The notes under the pieces: generated by a model
What the model was told of the DNA's origin: nothing
Databases searched by the model: none
Seen by the model: only the letters and a program-made list of their open reading frames with translations
DNA from: Entomortierella parvispora
Lineage: Eukaryota > Mortierellomycota > Mortierellomycetes > Mortierellales > Mortierellaceae
DNA: 64,000 bases
Direction: 5' to 3'
NCBI GenBank assembly: GCA_963573315.1
Contig: OY752146.1
Location: 1,736,001-1,800,000 of the forward strand
Shown: piece after piece, positions 1 to 11,174 of the stretch
Layout: every line of letters starts with the position of its first letter
Position numbering within the stretch: position 1 is the stretch's first letter
Made by a program: the position numbers and the translations under genes

Positions 1-35
1 GCCATGACACAACGACCCTCGACGGGGCAGATTCA

Positions 36-1747
36 ATGGACGAGCGGTTACGGATCCAGGGCGAGAAAAACCCTTACTACGTTCATGAGCTGACCTGGAC
101 AGAGGCCGAAGAAAAGGAGATTGTCCGGACTTTTGACTTCAAGATCTTGGCTTGGATCGGCGTCATGTGTATGTTCTCTTTGTCTGCGTCCGAGTGCATT
201 TGTTTGTTATTTTTTATTTTTGAAAAACTCACAGGCCTCACCTTACTCTTTTTTGTTTGTTTTTTACTCAGTCTTCTTCATGCAATTGGATCGAGGCAAC
301 ATGGCCAACGCGCTCACGGACAACTTTATGGAGGATCTCAACATCGATCTCAACACTGTCACCTTGGGCTCAACCATCTTTACTAGTTTTTTCTGTGTGT
401 TCGAGATTCCCTCCAATATGGTCATTCGTCGAGCAGGACCCCAGCGTTGGATCCCATTCCTCATGCTGTGCTGGGGTTTGGCAACGGCCGGTCAATTCTT
501 CCTCAAGGACCGTCTTACCTTTTTGATCTGTCGCGCACTTGTGGGCATGTTTGAGGCAGGATATATCCCAGGCATTGCCATCTACTTGACCTCTTACTAC
601 AAGCGTCACGAGATGGCCACACGTCTATCCATCTTTTGGTGCACGCTTGCAGTCGCTAACGCTGTGGCAGGAGTCCTCTCCTTTGGTATCCTCCACATGC
701 GAGGAGTGGCAGGAAAAGCTGGATGGCGCTGGCTGTTCTTGTTTGAAGGTCTGACCACGGTTTTGATCGGCGCCCTTTCCTTCTTCATCTTGCCCGAAGG
801 CCCAACAAAGACCCGAGGTGGATTCCGTTTCAATGGTTATCTCTCTGACCGCCAGGAGCAGATTGCCATCACTCGTTTGATCCGGGATGATCCCACCAAA
901 TCCGAGACCAGCAAGGGCGTAGTACCTTTCAAGCAGCTCATGGGGGCCTTGACGAGTCCCAAGATCTGGCCAAATATCTTGATTGGCTTTTTTGGTCTCT
1001 TGCCCTTCAACCCTTTGACGATCTTGTCGCCGTTGATTATCAAGAACCTGAACTTGGGTGTAGCCCCCTTGGTCTCAAACCTGTTGGTGATCCCCGGCTA
1101 TGTGATCTCATTGTCCATCATGACTTTTGTGAGTTGGAGCTCGGACAAGCACAACGAGCGTGCGTTCCATGGTGCCGTCGCAAGTACTTACTACGCTATC
1201 TGCCTGCTGATTCTGGCCGTTTTGCCCGAGGACGCCAGCAAGTTTAGCTTGTATTTTGCCTTGATCTTTGCCATGGGTGGGCAAACGTGCTGGCATCCGG
1301 TCAACGTAAGAACCTTTACTACCTTTACTTGATTGGTTCTATTCTATTTCACAAGATGACTAACCTTCTTGATCCCTTCTCTTCAAAAAACAAAAAAAAA
1401 AAAATCTTTTTTGTTAGGCTGCTTGGATTGCAGGAAACACGGCCCCTGTTGGCAAACGGTCAATTGCGTTAGCCATGTACATCATTTCGGTCAATGCTTG
1501 CGATATGGTCTCTGTGAACCTGTTCCGGGACAAGGACGCGCCTCGTTTCATCACGGGATTCTGGATCCTCTTTGGTGCGATCGTGTTCACGATCGTACTG
1601 TTCATCTTTCAAAGATATCATCTCAAACATATCAACGCACAGAGAGAACAAAAGACGAGGCATTGGACTGCGGCGGATTGGAAACACTATGACGAGACCA
1701 CAAAAGACGAGGGCGACGATCGCCTTGACTTTAGATATCTTTATTAA
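36..1747 (+). CDS. MFS permease of the Dal5/allantoate (anion:cation symporter) type
   Basis: This is a plasma-membrane transporter, probably for small organic anions such as allantoate, nicotinate or related compounds; the substrate is inferred from family only. Three exons join in frame: 36-168, 272-1305 and 1418-1747, with GTATGT and GTAAGA donors and CAG/TAG acceptors, giving 498 residues. The joined protein reads FFMQLDRGNMANALTDNF, the Dal5-family motif at the end of the first membrane segment. Further along there are several hydrophobic segments, an EAGYIPG motif, and a C-terminal tail ending in the WKHYDETTKDEGDD region. The reading frame stays open upstream of the ATG to the window edge, so the true N-terminus may lie outside. 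The ATG at 36 is the first in frame. The family call is firm; the substrate is unknown. Confidence 0.88.
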
Positions 1748-2149
1748 AATATCAAACAGAACATTACTCTACTTTCTTTTTTGTGTGTGAAAATGAGGAC
1801 TGTGGTGGGCCAAGAGTGTATGTAGAAGCAACAAGGAGAGCATCAACGGCCGCCCAGGGCTAGAGGATTGCCTGCAGTGTGGATTCACCGATATCCAGCG
1901 GTGTTAGAGTTGGGTGTAGACCATGTTTCCGGCTGATGCAGGCGAGCCGCCAGAGTCATGCAGCCGGGAAGGTGGCCGAAAAACAGAGTTTATTGCTCAG
2001 GGACCGACCGCGCAGTGATTGGCGCAGGAACGGGAGAGACACCACGTCACATTTGTTTATTGCTTTATTGCATTACGAGACGCAGACGGGGCTGTGCGGG
2101 CGTGGTGGTGCGCTGGTGCGTGGTGTGAGAGTGTCTCTGTTCACGCACG

Positions 2150-2728
2150 CACACCCCTCACACTTCACACTGCACACTTTTGCACACTACTCATCACACT
2201 TCACACGCAGACAGGGTTCTCTTTCTGCCGCTCTCTCCCTTTCCCTCACTCTCTCACACTTCACTCCTCTTCTTCTTCTCCTCTGCTCTCTTAATCCCTC
2301 TCTCTTTCTCTCAATCCAATCCATTCAATCCATTCAATCCCCAATCCCAATCAAGCCGTCTTCCATCCTCTTCGCACGTCCATCCATCCATCCATCCTGT
2401 TCATTCCGTTCATCCGCGCCCCCCTCTTTCGTCTTTCATTGTCCCTATCCTCTCTTCCTCCTCCTCACTCTTCCAACTCCTTGCCTTCCCCTCCGTCTTC
2501 TTTTTCCGTCTTCCCCTCTTCTCCCATTTCTCCCATTTCTCCCCTCTTTCCAACCCGCCCACCCTGTCGTCCCCGCCTGCATTCCCCCGCCGCCCCCACC
2601 ACGGACGCAAACTCTCGACGCCAAGTCCGCTTCACCATCACCTCTTGACTGCACTTCCCCATCCGCGTGCCCGCTCAGTCTCAAGCGCATCATCCGCCCG
2701 TCCTTTCCTCCCCCATCTCACAGGCGAA
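2150..2728 (+). promoter_or_regulatory. CT-rich leader/promoter of the SH3 gene
   Basis: About 580 bases are overwhelmingly C and T on the plus strand and run directly into the ATG at 2729. Such pyrimidine tracts recur upstream of other plus-strand genes in this window (35.38, 40.05 and 45.40 kb). The long open frames across it encode only Ser/Pro/Leu/His-rich low complexity and are not believable proteins. It most likely contains the core promoter and the 5' untranslated leader. Confidence 0.45.
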
Positions 2729-4429
2729 ATGATTGTTGCCCCGGTCGCACTCCCGCCATGCCAGAGCCCTGATCCCTCTCTCTTCACAAAGAAACGCGCC
2801 TCTGTCCACTATCCCGATGGTACCTTTCTCCCTTTACATTTTTTTATTTTTATTCAAAGACACTCGTCTAACTCTCCTTCTCTACTCTTGCCCTAGACTC
2901 AACCTTGGCCAAGCGTCTTTCCCTGCACTTTGGTCCCCGCGGCCGCTCCTTCTCAGAGTCCTTTGCATTCACCTCGACCGTTGTCCCCGAGTTTCCTGAA
3001 AAGGGCAAAACCCAGGATGACGACTCCGTGTCAGCAGCCACTACGCCCGCAGCCTCTTTGTCTTCCTCTTCATCTCCTTCTTCCTCTGCCCGCTCCTCTT
3101 CCACGTCTCCTCTCACATCCTCATCAATAATCACCACCACAGCAGCAGAGTCTTCCTCATCACAACAAGCAAACGACGAGCCGAATCAGGAGCTGCTAAA
3201 GACCCTGGCGTCCTTTCTTCGGGGGGAGGGCAACGCCAAGGACTCATTTTTGACAAGCGACCACCACAGTGCATACTCCTCAACAACACGACCCCGATCG
3301 GCTGGCCCGGTATGTTTTGTGTCCGTGGTCTTTTGTTGTTCCTGGGCTATGGATCGATTGCAGGCTAAAGGTTCTTAGCGTCGACAGTACCCCTCCAATT
3401 GCGCCCAATTCTGCATTATCATTTTGGTCTTCTTGTCACGCGCTACCTGGTGTTGTCGGCGTGTTGGCGAGCACGCGACGCAACTGCGATGGATGCATCA
3501 TCCTCTGAAGAAGGGGAAGGGGGAATGCAGGCCTTTGTCTTTGGTATCCGTGCATTAACATTTTTTTTACTCATGTGTTCTATGTAGACTGGTGTCAACA
3601 CGTCCACAGCCAGTGACCTTGGTAAGACAGAATATCATGATCTTCTACAAAATATCCCTGCCAGCTCAAACAAATGTGGAGGACCCTGTCTCATGCCAGG
3701 AGAGACGGACAAACAAATACTAAAGAAAGAGAGGAGAAAGCGACCTGACGTCTTTGTTTGCGGACAAGCGAGAAAGAAAGAGATAGAGAAGAAAAATGTG
3801 GACAGGATAGAGGCTTCGCTTGCGAGCCGGCGGAAAATACGAGAGAGGGCTCACAGTGATCCATCCTCTTTTGGTGGATTGGGCAAACGTCTTCTCTGCA
3901 ACCACTCCTCGTTCTACTCCGTTTCTCAATTGCTCTCACCGTTTTGTCTCCCTGTGTTTGTTGCACAAGTCCAAAGAGGCCCTGTTCGTTAGCTCAATGA
4001 CTTTTTATTCCTCCGTGGACAAGAGGATTCCAGAGAGATGCCAATTAACGCTCTCATTAATTGCATTATCTCTTTTTTCCTACACTAGTGATCACGGTCC
4101 GTGACTATGCATATCCAAAGACGCATCCCTACCATTTGGGTCAGTACCCGCCGGAGCCTGAATACGAGGCGTCGGACGTGGACGAGGATGAGGAAATGTA
4201 CCACAATCATGACGACGATGACAGCGACATTGCCAGAGTTGGGGACGAGGATCGAACACAAGGACATGCTCGTGGACTGTACGACTTTGATGCTGAAAAC
4301 TCGAGCGAATTGAGTTTCAAAGAAGGCGATACCCTTTGGATTCATTGTCGTCAGTTCCCGGGCTGGTTCCTGGGCGAGATGGAAGGCCACTCTGGATTGG
4401 TACCTGAAAACTATGTCCAGCTGTTGTAA
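2729..4429 (+). CDS. SH3-domain adaptor, Nbp2/Skb5-like
   Basis: Four exons (2729-2819, 2897-3309, 3588-3621, 4089-4429) join in phase to a 292-residue protein. The C-terminal 55 residues are a clear SH3 domain: it opens RGLYDF, has the acidic RT loop SELSFKEGD, the GWFLGE core and ends GLVPENYVQLL. Just before it is the segment VRDYAYPKTHPYHLGQYPP, which I associate with the yeast Nbp2 / fission-yeast Skb5 family; the middle is Ser/Thr-rich and acidic. In yeast, Nbp2 brings the phosphatase Ptc1 to MAP-kinase kinases in stress and cell-wall signalling, and a similar adaptor role is inferred here. Intron 3 (3622-4088) is long for this window, so an extra small exon cannot be excluded. Confidence 0.78.
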
Positions 4430-5493
4430 ACAAAGCGACATCAGGATCTCTGTTTTGCTTTTTCTTTCTCTGTCCGTGGTTCTTTTTTTGTCGAATACTT
4501 TGTCCTGGTACTGTTCTAATTCTTGAACGGACTCAACACAACACTATTTCTATCAACAATACCAACAATACGCGTTTCGCTCGCTTTTTCACCTCCTCCC
4601 TCTGTCGCCCATCACACCAACGTTCCTCAAAAAGTCATTGAAGCACAACCAAAACAACTCGCCATCGTTTCCAAGTCGCTGGTCGATCCATATTAGTTAT
4701 CAATGGCGGGGGGGAGCCATCTCCCTCTCATGGAACAAAGATATATAAAAATCAAAACGAATCAAAAACACCAAGGCTCTCTTGAAAGAAAGGCATGCTC
4801 TTTGTTTGTCCAAACATCAGACGAGGTGGCAAAACCTCCTTGAGAATTTTAAACTTTTCTTTGTGTTTTTTGCTTTGCCTCTTTTTTGGGAGAACAAAGC
4901 TTCGCTTCATCTCTCCTTGGACTCTTGCTCCGAGGAGAGATTTGTCTGCACCCGAAACAAAGCGACAGTGCACGAAACGAATACCATAGTGTGGTGTGTA
5001 GAAAGCTCTCTGCTTGAGTGCCAGCAGGGGAAAAAAAGGAATACTGCCATTTGCGTCTGTTTTCTTGTGCGACAGCGTTTGCCACCATCAAAAAAACTGC
5101 CTGTTTTGTTCAACATTCGTCCATCTGTAGACGGGACGAGTGAAAAAAAAGAGAAAATGTTTTGGAAGGGGGGCGTCAAATATTGAAGGCTCGTCTCATT
5201 TGCCCCCTCTTCTTTGACAGCCTTGGAGGAGGGGGATATGTGTGTGTTCGCCACCGCCTTCAATAGAAATGAGGGTTGATGAGAATCGACCGTTCGATCT
5301 CAGTTGGGGGGCAGATCAAAAAAAAATGGATGAACAATGATCTGACCGACAGATGAGCAAGGCAATCTGCAGCTGAACCATTTTTTTTTTCATTGGTTTT
5401 CTTTCTCTCTTCCTTTTCACACTCTGTACGAACAATAACATTCAACTGGTCTATCATATCTTCCTCTGGACTTGTTGAGGAGGTCATTTTGAG
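4430..5493. other. intergenic stretch, no gene seen
   Basis: The 1.06 kb between the SH3 gene and the next gene holds T-rich and A-rich runs and short open frames that overlap one another on both strands with no recognisable product. It presumably contains the 3' end of the SH3 transcript and the promoter of the gene starting at 5494. I see no RNA gene or repeat in it. Confidence 0.5.
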
Positions 5494-8400
5494 ATGGCAA
5501 CAATGACCCCGACGCGCGGATTCCTAGGGTCCATCTCAACAAGCTTGAAGAGGCGCACAAGGTGGAGCAAGGACAGCAAACACAAAAGTAACAATCATCT
5601 CTATCAGTCTTCGAATCGATCCTTGCCCAACCTGCCGGTCACCTCTTTGGTCTCTCTCTCAATCGACATGTCCATCCATTCACCATTGGCGACAGCCTCG
5701 ACTCCCATATCTCCTTCATCCATGTCCTCTGTGCCATTTCTTCCCCCTCCTCGTTTAGATTTACTGTCAACGACAATATCTTTCCCCTCCACGCCCGCTG
5801 ACATTGCTTCTCCACCTTCACTTTCACCTTTACCACTTTCCATCCAGAACAACCCTGCCACAGTTGTCTCTGTGTCCTCCTCCTTTGACCTTGAGACCAG
5901 CCCTGATTCTGCTACTGATCGCAAGAGAAAGGAAAAGTTTTCTAAAGGAAAGAACAAGGACAAAAAGAGCAATCTTCAGGCCATCACTACAGTGGCTACA
6001 ATCATTGGGTCTCTCTTCTCTCCCTCCATTGCCACTACAAATTCCACACTTCGATCTTTCAACATAGCGACAGCGACATCAAGAACGACAGATTGGACCC
6101 AAGAAGACAAAATGACCAAGAATCCAATCCCCGTTCTCTACCACTCTACCCAACACAATGGTCTGTCGGATCTCGGTCACCCCGACAACAGCAATCACGC
6201 AAAACCTGTCACTACCACAGCAGAAGCTAGAGCGGTCCAGGACGAGAAGTCGGACTGGACGGATGACGAGAACGATAACAATGATCTCAACCAGGCTTTC
6301 GAAACAATGGCAAAGACAAAAGGGTTGTTCTTTCGAAAAGGATTCCGGTTCTCGAGGAATAATTCCAGCAACAGCAGCACCACCAGTCTCGGAAGTTTTC
6401 TCAGCACTCAGTCAGCCAAGTTCTTAAACAACAAAGCACCTTCCAAAGCTATACCTAGCCCAATCACGACTGCAATAGAATCGCCATCGTCGTCATCGTT
6501 GTCATTCTTAACAAAAAACATGAGGCAGAAGCAGAATCAGAGAAGGACGTCGACTGCCGCACCGTTGCCCCTTCCTCAGTGTCCAAGAATGGGAGGCGAA
6601 TACGAGGAAGTATTTGATCACGGTGACAGTGGCTCTCCTCCTTTTGTTCCCCCGGATTCCCAGGATTTCTTCCTTCCTCAGTCCCTTGTGAGTCCGGCGC
6701 CACTAATTCACCAGGTGGAGCATATTGTTGTGGATATCAATAGCAAGGGAAAGGAACTTTGTCTCCCAATGACGGTTTGTATTCAGTCCTTGCCTCCCCC
6801 ACCTCATTTGCCGCCTCCCCCACGACCAGACCTCACCGACAACGACGAGGACGACGACGAGGAGGATGAATTCGGGATGAATGCCAAGAGGAACGAAGTC
6901 TATGCCCAAACCCGACTCCGCGCCCTTCGAGAACACCAGATGGTTTTGGTGGAGCTAATGACCGTGCTGATGGAACGCGAGAAATTTGCGAGTCAGGGCA
7001 GCAAAAATCCTCGTCATTCGACCCGGTCAGGAAAGCGGTCGAGCAGCGCTGCCTCTGTGGGCGGCCCGACCCCATCTGAGCGATACTCTTTAATGTCGAC
7101 TACGCTCATCTCTTCTGAGGACCTGATTTTGCTCAACTCAGAATTCCCTCAACAAGATACCAGAGCCTTGAATACGAATAGTGGAGAAAACGAGGGAGGG
7201 AAAAGTGGAAGTATGCCGTCGTCCTTGTCGCCTTGCAAGTGTCAGCTACGTCGGATCCGCCGACGACAAAAACGGGAGGAAGCCGCGCGCGCGTATTTGA
7301 CCATGGTTTTGGACCTGTGGCAGCTAGACCAGAACATGTGTCACTGGCTCAGCCGGTACATCCGCACCATTCGCCGCGTCCATAGGAGTCTAGAGTACAT
7401 CAAGAGCTGTGTGACCTTATCCAAGACTTGCTCTGGAACAACCGAAGAAGAGGAAAGGCCGCTGCGTGAAGGCGACGACGCGTTCAGTTGTGACCTGGTA
7501 AAAGGAAGCAGCGTCATCATGGATGAGTTGGAAAGGGTCGGGATCCTGCAAACAAACCTGTTGAATCGTATCTTTTCCCGCTCAAAGTCCCCCTCCACGT
7601 CCGCTGTTACCGTCATTTCTGCCGCTGCTGCTGCCGCTGATGAAAGATATGGCGTCGACTCGGAAACAGTTCTTCCTCAAGAAGATGAGCACCAGCGAAT
7701 GGAGACCATCGCGCGTCAGGATCGATGGCGACAGGAGCAACAACGGTTACAAAACGAAGCAACTCTGCCAAACACATCAACATCGTTCAGACTTCGTCGA
7801 AGTATCCGGATCCCACGTTCCCGATCACGTAAGTTGACAAGTGCAAAGCCATCCATGTTGGATACGACTACTGTCAACATCCCAGTGCCGACCATGGGTC
7901 CTACTTTCTCCATTTCCCCTTCCGCTATCGTCCAGACGCCGCCACCAGCAAGTTTTGTGTTGCCCAGCCCTGAGTCAACCAGTCTCGCTGACTTTGCACT
8001 CTCAAAGCCTTTACCGCCTTTGCCTCTAGCAGTGGCGTCGGATGATTCAGAACCATTTGCGCACTCGGCCATTGTGACCTTGGACGACGAAAGCTCCCCC
8101 TGGTGCATGATTATGAGATCGCCCTCCTCATCCCCGTCTCCGTCGATCTTGTCATCTCCTTCTGAATGGCAGCTGCCTAAGATGCCAGCGCTCATGCCTC
8201 TGGTCATCCAGCCGCCCACAGCAACAATGGCTGTCGCTGTATCCTCCGCAGGTTCAAAAGATGCTGCCACCACGAGTGCTGGTACACCTACCGTCTTGTC
8301 CCCACCGGGCTTGATCGTTACTTCTCCTACGATCATCCGACGAGGGAAGAGCAAGAAATTGCGCAACGGACTGCCATTTTCATCATCCAACAGTCGGCGT

Positions 8401-9180
8401 CCAACACTGCGCCGTTATCATCAACAGCAGATCTTGTTTCCTACCCCGACCATGAGAAGTCAGTTCGGTGGCGGTCTTGAAGAGTCGTGCTCTTCTGTGG
8501 CCTTGGAGAAAGAGGGTCCTATGCCTCTGAGTGAACTGGAGATTTCAGTCTTGGTGGGACACCATCTACAGACGCTGCATGCCGCGAATCGGTTCTTGGA
8601 CGAGTTTAACCAGCAATCCAGGAATGCCTCTTCGGTCCTGACTCAGTTCTGGAGGGCCAAGGAAGTTTACGAACAGTGGCTTGCATTATTCTCACGAAAG
8701 AAGAGACAATCATCGCAGTCTCCCTCACTGTCACAACAACAACAGCAGCAACAGGAGCAGGAGCATCTGCAACAGCAGTGGTTAAGACGGCGACAGGAGC
8801 GCCTGTCTTTACAACATCAACAACTGCAAGAGAAGCAGGTGCAGCAGCAATTGAGGATTCAGCAACATCAACTCAAGCTTCTACAACAATACCGCGAGCT
8901 ACAAGAGCAGCAATTACAAGAGCATATTCAACAGCAACATCTTCAGCATCTGCGACAACAACAACAGCGGCAGCAGCAGCAGCAACAAAGTGGATTGGCA
9001 CGTCGTTTCACTCGACGGTACCGTCGCACGACACTCATGGCGACCAAGAACATCTATGGAGGAGCAAGATCGAGTCGCCAGACCATCATGACATCCACGA
9101 CCACATCAACTACAACGATGGGCCGACGGGCACGGCAAAAGCCCTACAAGACCAATATGGCCCCAGAAACAAAAAAATAA
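5494..9180 (+). CDS. large low-complexity protein with glutamine-rich C-terminus, unknown function
   Basis: A single uninterrupted frame of 1228 residues, too long to be chance. The first ~450 residues are Ser/Thr/Pro-rich with basic patches. An acidic run follows (about 448-460), then a helical stretch. Around 582-650 there is a basic, helix-prone segment (CKCQLRRIRRRQKREEAAR, then a Trp/Leu-rich helix). Around 1010-1070 another helical segment contains LEISVLVGHHLQTLHAANRF. About residues 1081-1167 are largely glutamine, encoded by mixed CAA/CAG, followed by a basic tail. No signal peptide, membrane segment or known domain is visible. The composition resembles cytoskeletal, polarity or transcription scaffolds, but nothing fixes a function. 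The ATG at 5494 is chosen as first in frame; a second follows three codons later. Confidence 0.7.
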   Translation: MATMTPTRGFLGSISTSLKRRTRWSKDSKHKSNNHLYQSSNRSLPNLPVTSLVSLSIDMSIHSPLATASTPISPSSMSSVPFLPPPRLDLLSTTISFPSTPADIASPPSLSPLPLSIQNNPATVVSVSSSFDLETSPDSATDRKRKEKFSKGKNKDKKSNLQAITTVATIIGSLFSPSIATTNSTLRSFNIATATSRTTDWTQEDKMTKNPIPVLYHSTQHNGLSDLGHPDNSNHAKPVTTTAEARAVQDEKSDWTDDENDNNDLNQAFETMAKTKGLFFRKGFRFSRNNSSNSSTTSLGSFLSTQSAKFLNNKAPSKAIPSPITTAIESPSSSSLSFLTKNMRQKQNQRRTSTAAPLPLPQCPRMGGEYEEVFDHGDSGSPPFVPPDSQDFFLPQSLVSPAPLIHQVEHIVVDINSKGKELCLPMTVCIQSLPPPPHLPPPPRPDLTDNDEDDDEEDEFGMNAKRNEVYAQTRLRALREHQMVLVELMTVLMEREKFASQGSKNPRHSTRSGKRSSSAASVGGPTPSERYSLMSTTLISSEDLILLNSEFPQQDTRALNTNSGENEGGKSGSMPSSLSPCKCQLRRIRRRQKREEAARAYLTMVLDLWQLDQNMCHWLSRYIRTIRRVHRSLEYIKSCVTLSKTCSGTTEEEERPLREGDDAFSCDLVKGSSVIMDELERVGILQTNLLNRIFSRSKSPSTSAVTVISAAAAAADERYGVDSETVLPQEDEHQRMETIARQDRWRQEQQRLQNEATLPNTSTSFRLRRSIRIPRSRSRKLTSAKPSMLDTTTVNIPVPTMGPTFSISPSAIVQTPPPASFVLPSPESTSLADFALSKPLPPLPLAVASDDSEPFAHSAIVTLDDESSPWCMIMRSPSSSPSPSILSSPSEWQLPKMPALMPLVIQPPTATMAVAVSSAGSKDAATTSAGTPTVLSPPGLIVTSPTIIRRGKSKKLRNGLPFSSSNSRRPTLRRYHQQQILFPTPTMRSQFGGGLEESCSSVALEKEGPMPLSELEISVLVGHHLQTLHAANRFLDEFNQQSRNASSVLTQFWRAKEVYEQWLALFSRKKRQSSQSPSLSQQQQQQQEQEHLQQQWLRRRQERLSLQHQQLQEKQVQQQLRIQQHQLKLLQQYRELQEQQLQEHIQQQHLQHLRQQQQRQQQQQQSGLARRFTRRYRRTTLMATKNIYGGARSSRQTIMTSTTTSTTTMGRRARQKPYKTNMAPETKK

Positions 9181-9412
9181 GAGACGGGGAATTCTCCGAG
9201 ATTATTATTACGAGCAATAAATAAGAGAATGAATAAACTGAATGATGACTAAAACGGTTTTAATGCTTGCGGTCGAAACTATATGCAGGGGATGCGGCCA
9301 TTCGGTAAGACTAGACTATATATACATGGTAGTCGGAGAATGGGGTGGAGTTTTATGCAAAATGGATAGGAGAAAGGAAGGAAGGAAGGAAGAGGAGTGG
9401 AGGATGGAAAAC

Positions 9413-11174
9413 CTAGACATGGACACCAGGGGTGAGAGACTTCATGGCGTTGGTCCAGACCTCCTCGTTCACCTTTTCGCCGTTCTCGTCCAATCCAGCC
9501 TTCTTCCTTTCGGCCTCGAGTGCAAACATCTCTGCGTCATGACGCTCCAATCTTGGGGTGACAATGCGGACATAGATACTGACTAGGGCGACAACCAAAT
9601 GAGCAATTCCCATGAGGACAAAGGGAGCGCCGCGCATCCAGACATCAAAGAGGTAACCGCCCAACTTGACCATAATCATGATCGAGATGGCACCACAGAA
9701 GGAGAAGACACCAGCGACGGATCCACGGAACCTGGGGTCAACATAAGTACCGTTGACTAAGGTCATACCAGTGACAATCATACCGATCTGACCGATACCA
9801 GTCAAAGTCACGAAGGCGAAGTTGGACTTGTCAGCAGGGGGCAACTTTGTGAAGGCAAAGGGCAAGGAGCCAATGGCGCCAATGAAACCTGCTACGCTCA
9901 AGACCGTGGACTTCTTGAAACGCTCGCTGGCGTAGCCAAAGATGGGGGCGAAAGCCAAAGAGATACCTTGGCCCATACCGGTCAACATGTGGGTATCACC
10001 GGCAGCAGGACTGCAACTCTTGTTGTTTCTGCACCAGCCGAGATCCAGGTAGTGCTGGATAACCCAGAGCGACATGTAGGATGTGAACAGGACAGTGTCA
10101 GCTCTGGCCTGTTTTGCGCAAAGGAAAAGAAAAACAGGAAAGGAGCGGTCATTATTAGAGATTGGAACACAAAAATGAACAAAAACAGAAAAAAAAATAT
10201 ATTCAAACCGGAAGCACCAGTCAATTAACCACGAAACTTACGACAAAACTGGAGATGTAAGCCAACGCAATACGGGGGTCACGAGCAGCCATGAATCCGT
10301 ACTTGAGCATGGTGAAAGGGTTTTCAATCTTGGCGGGTTTGAAGGCTGGGTCCTCATCCTCCTTTCTGGACAAACCGACACAGCGCTTCATGTAACGACG
10401 GATAGCACCATCAGGCACGTTGACGTTAGGCATGGTGAAGAAGAAGAGGACGGCCAAGCCAATGGCACAACCACCGATGATAGTCAAGGCCAATTGGATG
10501 CCCTCGGTCTCGTTATTGACCAACTTTCCCAAATTGTAAGGGACCTTGACCAAGACCATACCAGCGACCAAACCACCGAAACCGGCAAACATACCGACAA
10601 TGGCACTAACACGAGCACGTTCATGTTGACCGCCCGCGACATCTCCCAGGGCACCAGTCATCATACAGGTACAAGCGGCAGAGCCGACCGAGAACAACAA
10701 GCGGCAGAGCAACATGGAAGGGTAAACGTTCTTGACGGTCGAGTAAAGAATGATGGCAGAGCCAAGGCAGAGGAAACCCATAGAGTACACCGGACGACGA
10801 CCAATACGATCCGAGAGAATACCCCAGAGCAGTGTGGCGGGCAAGGCAATGATCTCATCGTACAAGGCCAAGCTACCAGTCAAGTTACCGTTGTCTTGAG
10901 TGCGACCCAAGATCACGGTCAAGACAAAAGGCTGGACAATGGACAAGTAGGCGACCAAGCAGATGGTAGCAAAACAAGCAATGAGGTACGAGATTAGGTT
11001 CAGGTAACCAATCTCCTTGTTGACGATAAAGATCCAAAAGAGTTTACGCCTCGAAGGGCTGATGATGGTGTGGGAACCATCTGAGGAAGGAGCTTCACCA
11101 TCGACGTATTCAACAGGGGTCACCTCCCTCGACTCCTTAAGGTCGTTGGAGTAGCTCTCTATTTCATTTTTCAT
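9413..11174 (-). CDS. MFS transporter, substrate unknown
   Basis: Two exons (11174-10242 and 10108-9413, minus strand) join in phase to 542 residues; the intron begins GTAAGT and ends CAG. The junction reads ISSFVARADTVLFTSYMSLW, a normal MFS helix, which supports the splice. The first half has the MFS signature WGILSDRIGRRPVYSMGF between helices 2 and 3, and the second half has several further hydrophobic helices, consistent with about 12 segments. A long cytosolic loop between the halves contains RRYMKRCVGLSRKEDEDP. The start at 11174 excludes a preceding Pro/Leu-rich stretch that looks like leader. The gene is divergent from the secreted protein at 13933 across a 2.8-kb region with GATA-type motifs. 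The family is clear; I cannot assign a substrate. Confidence 0.88.

Noticed and set aside
1879-2772. 297-codon plus-strand open frame
   Set aside because: Its second half is Ser/Pro/His/Leu low complexity from a CT-rich leader; it ends in another frame over the start of the SH3 gene.
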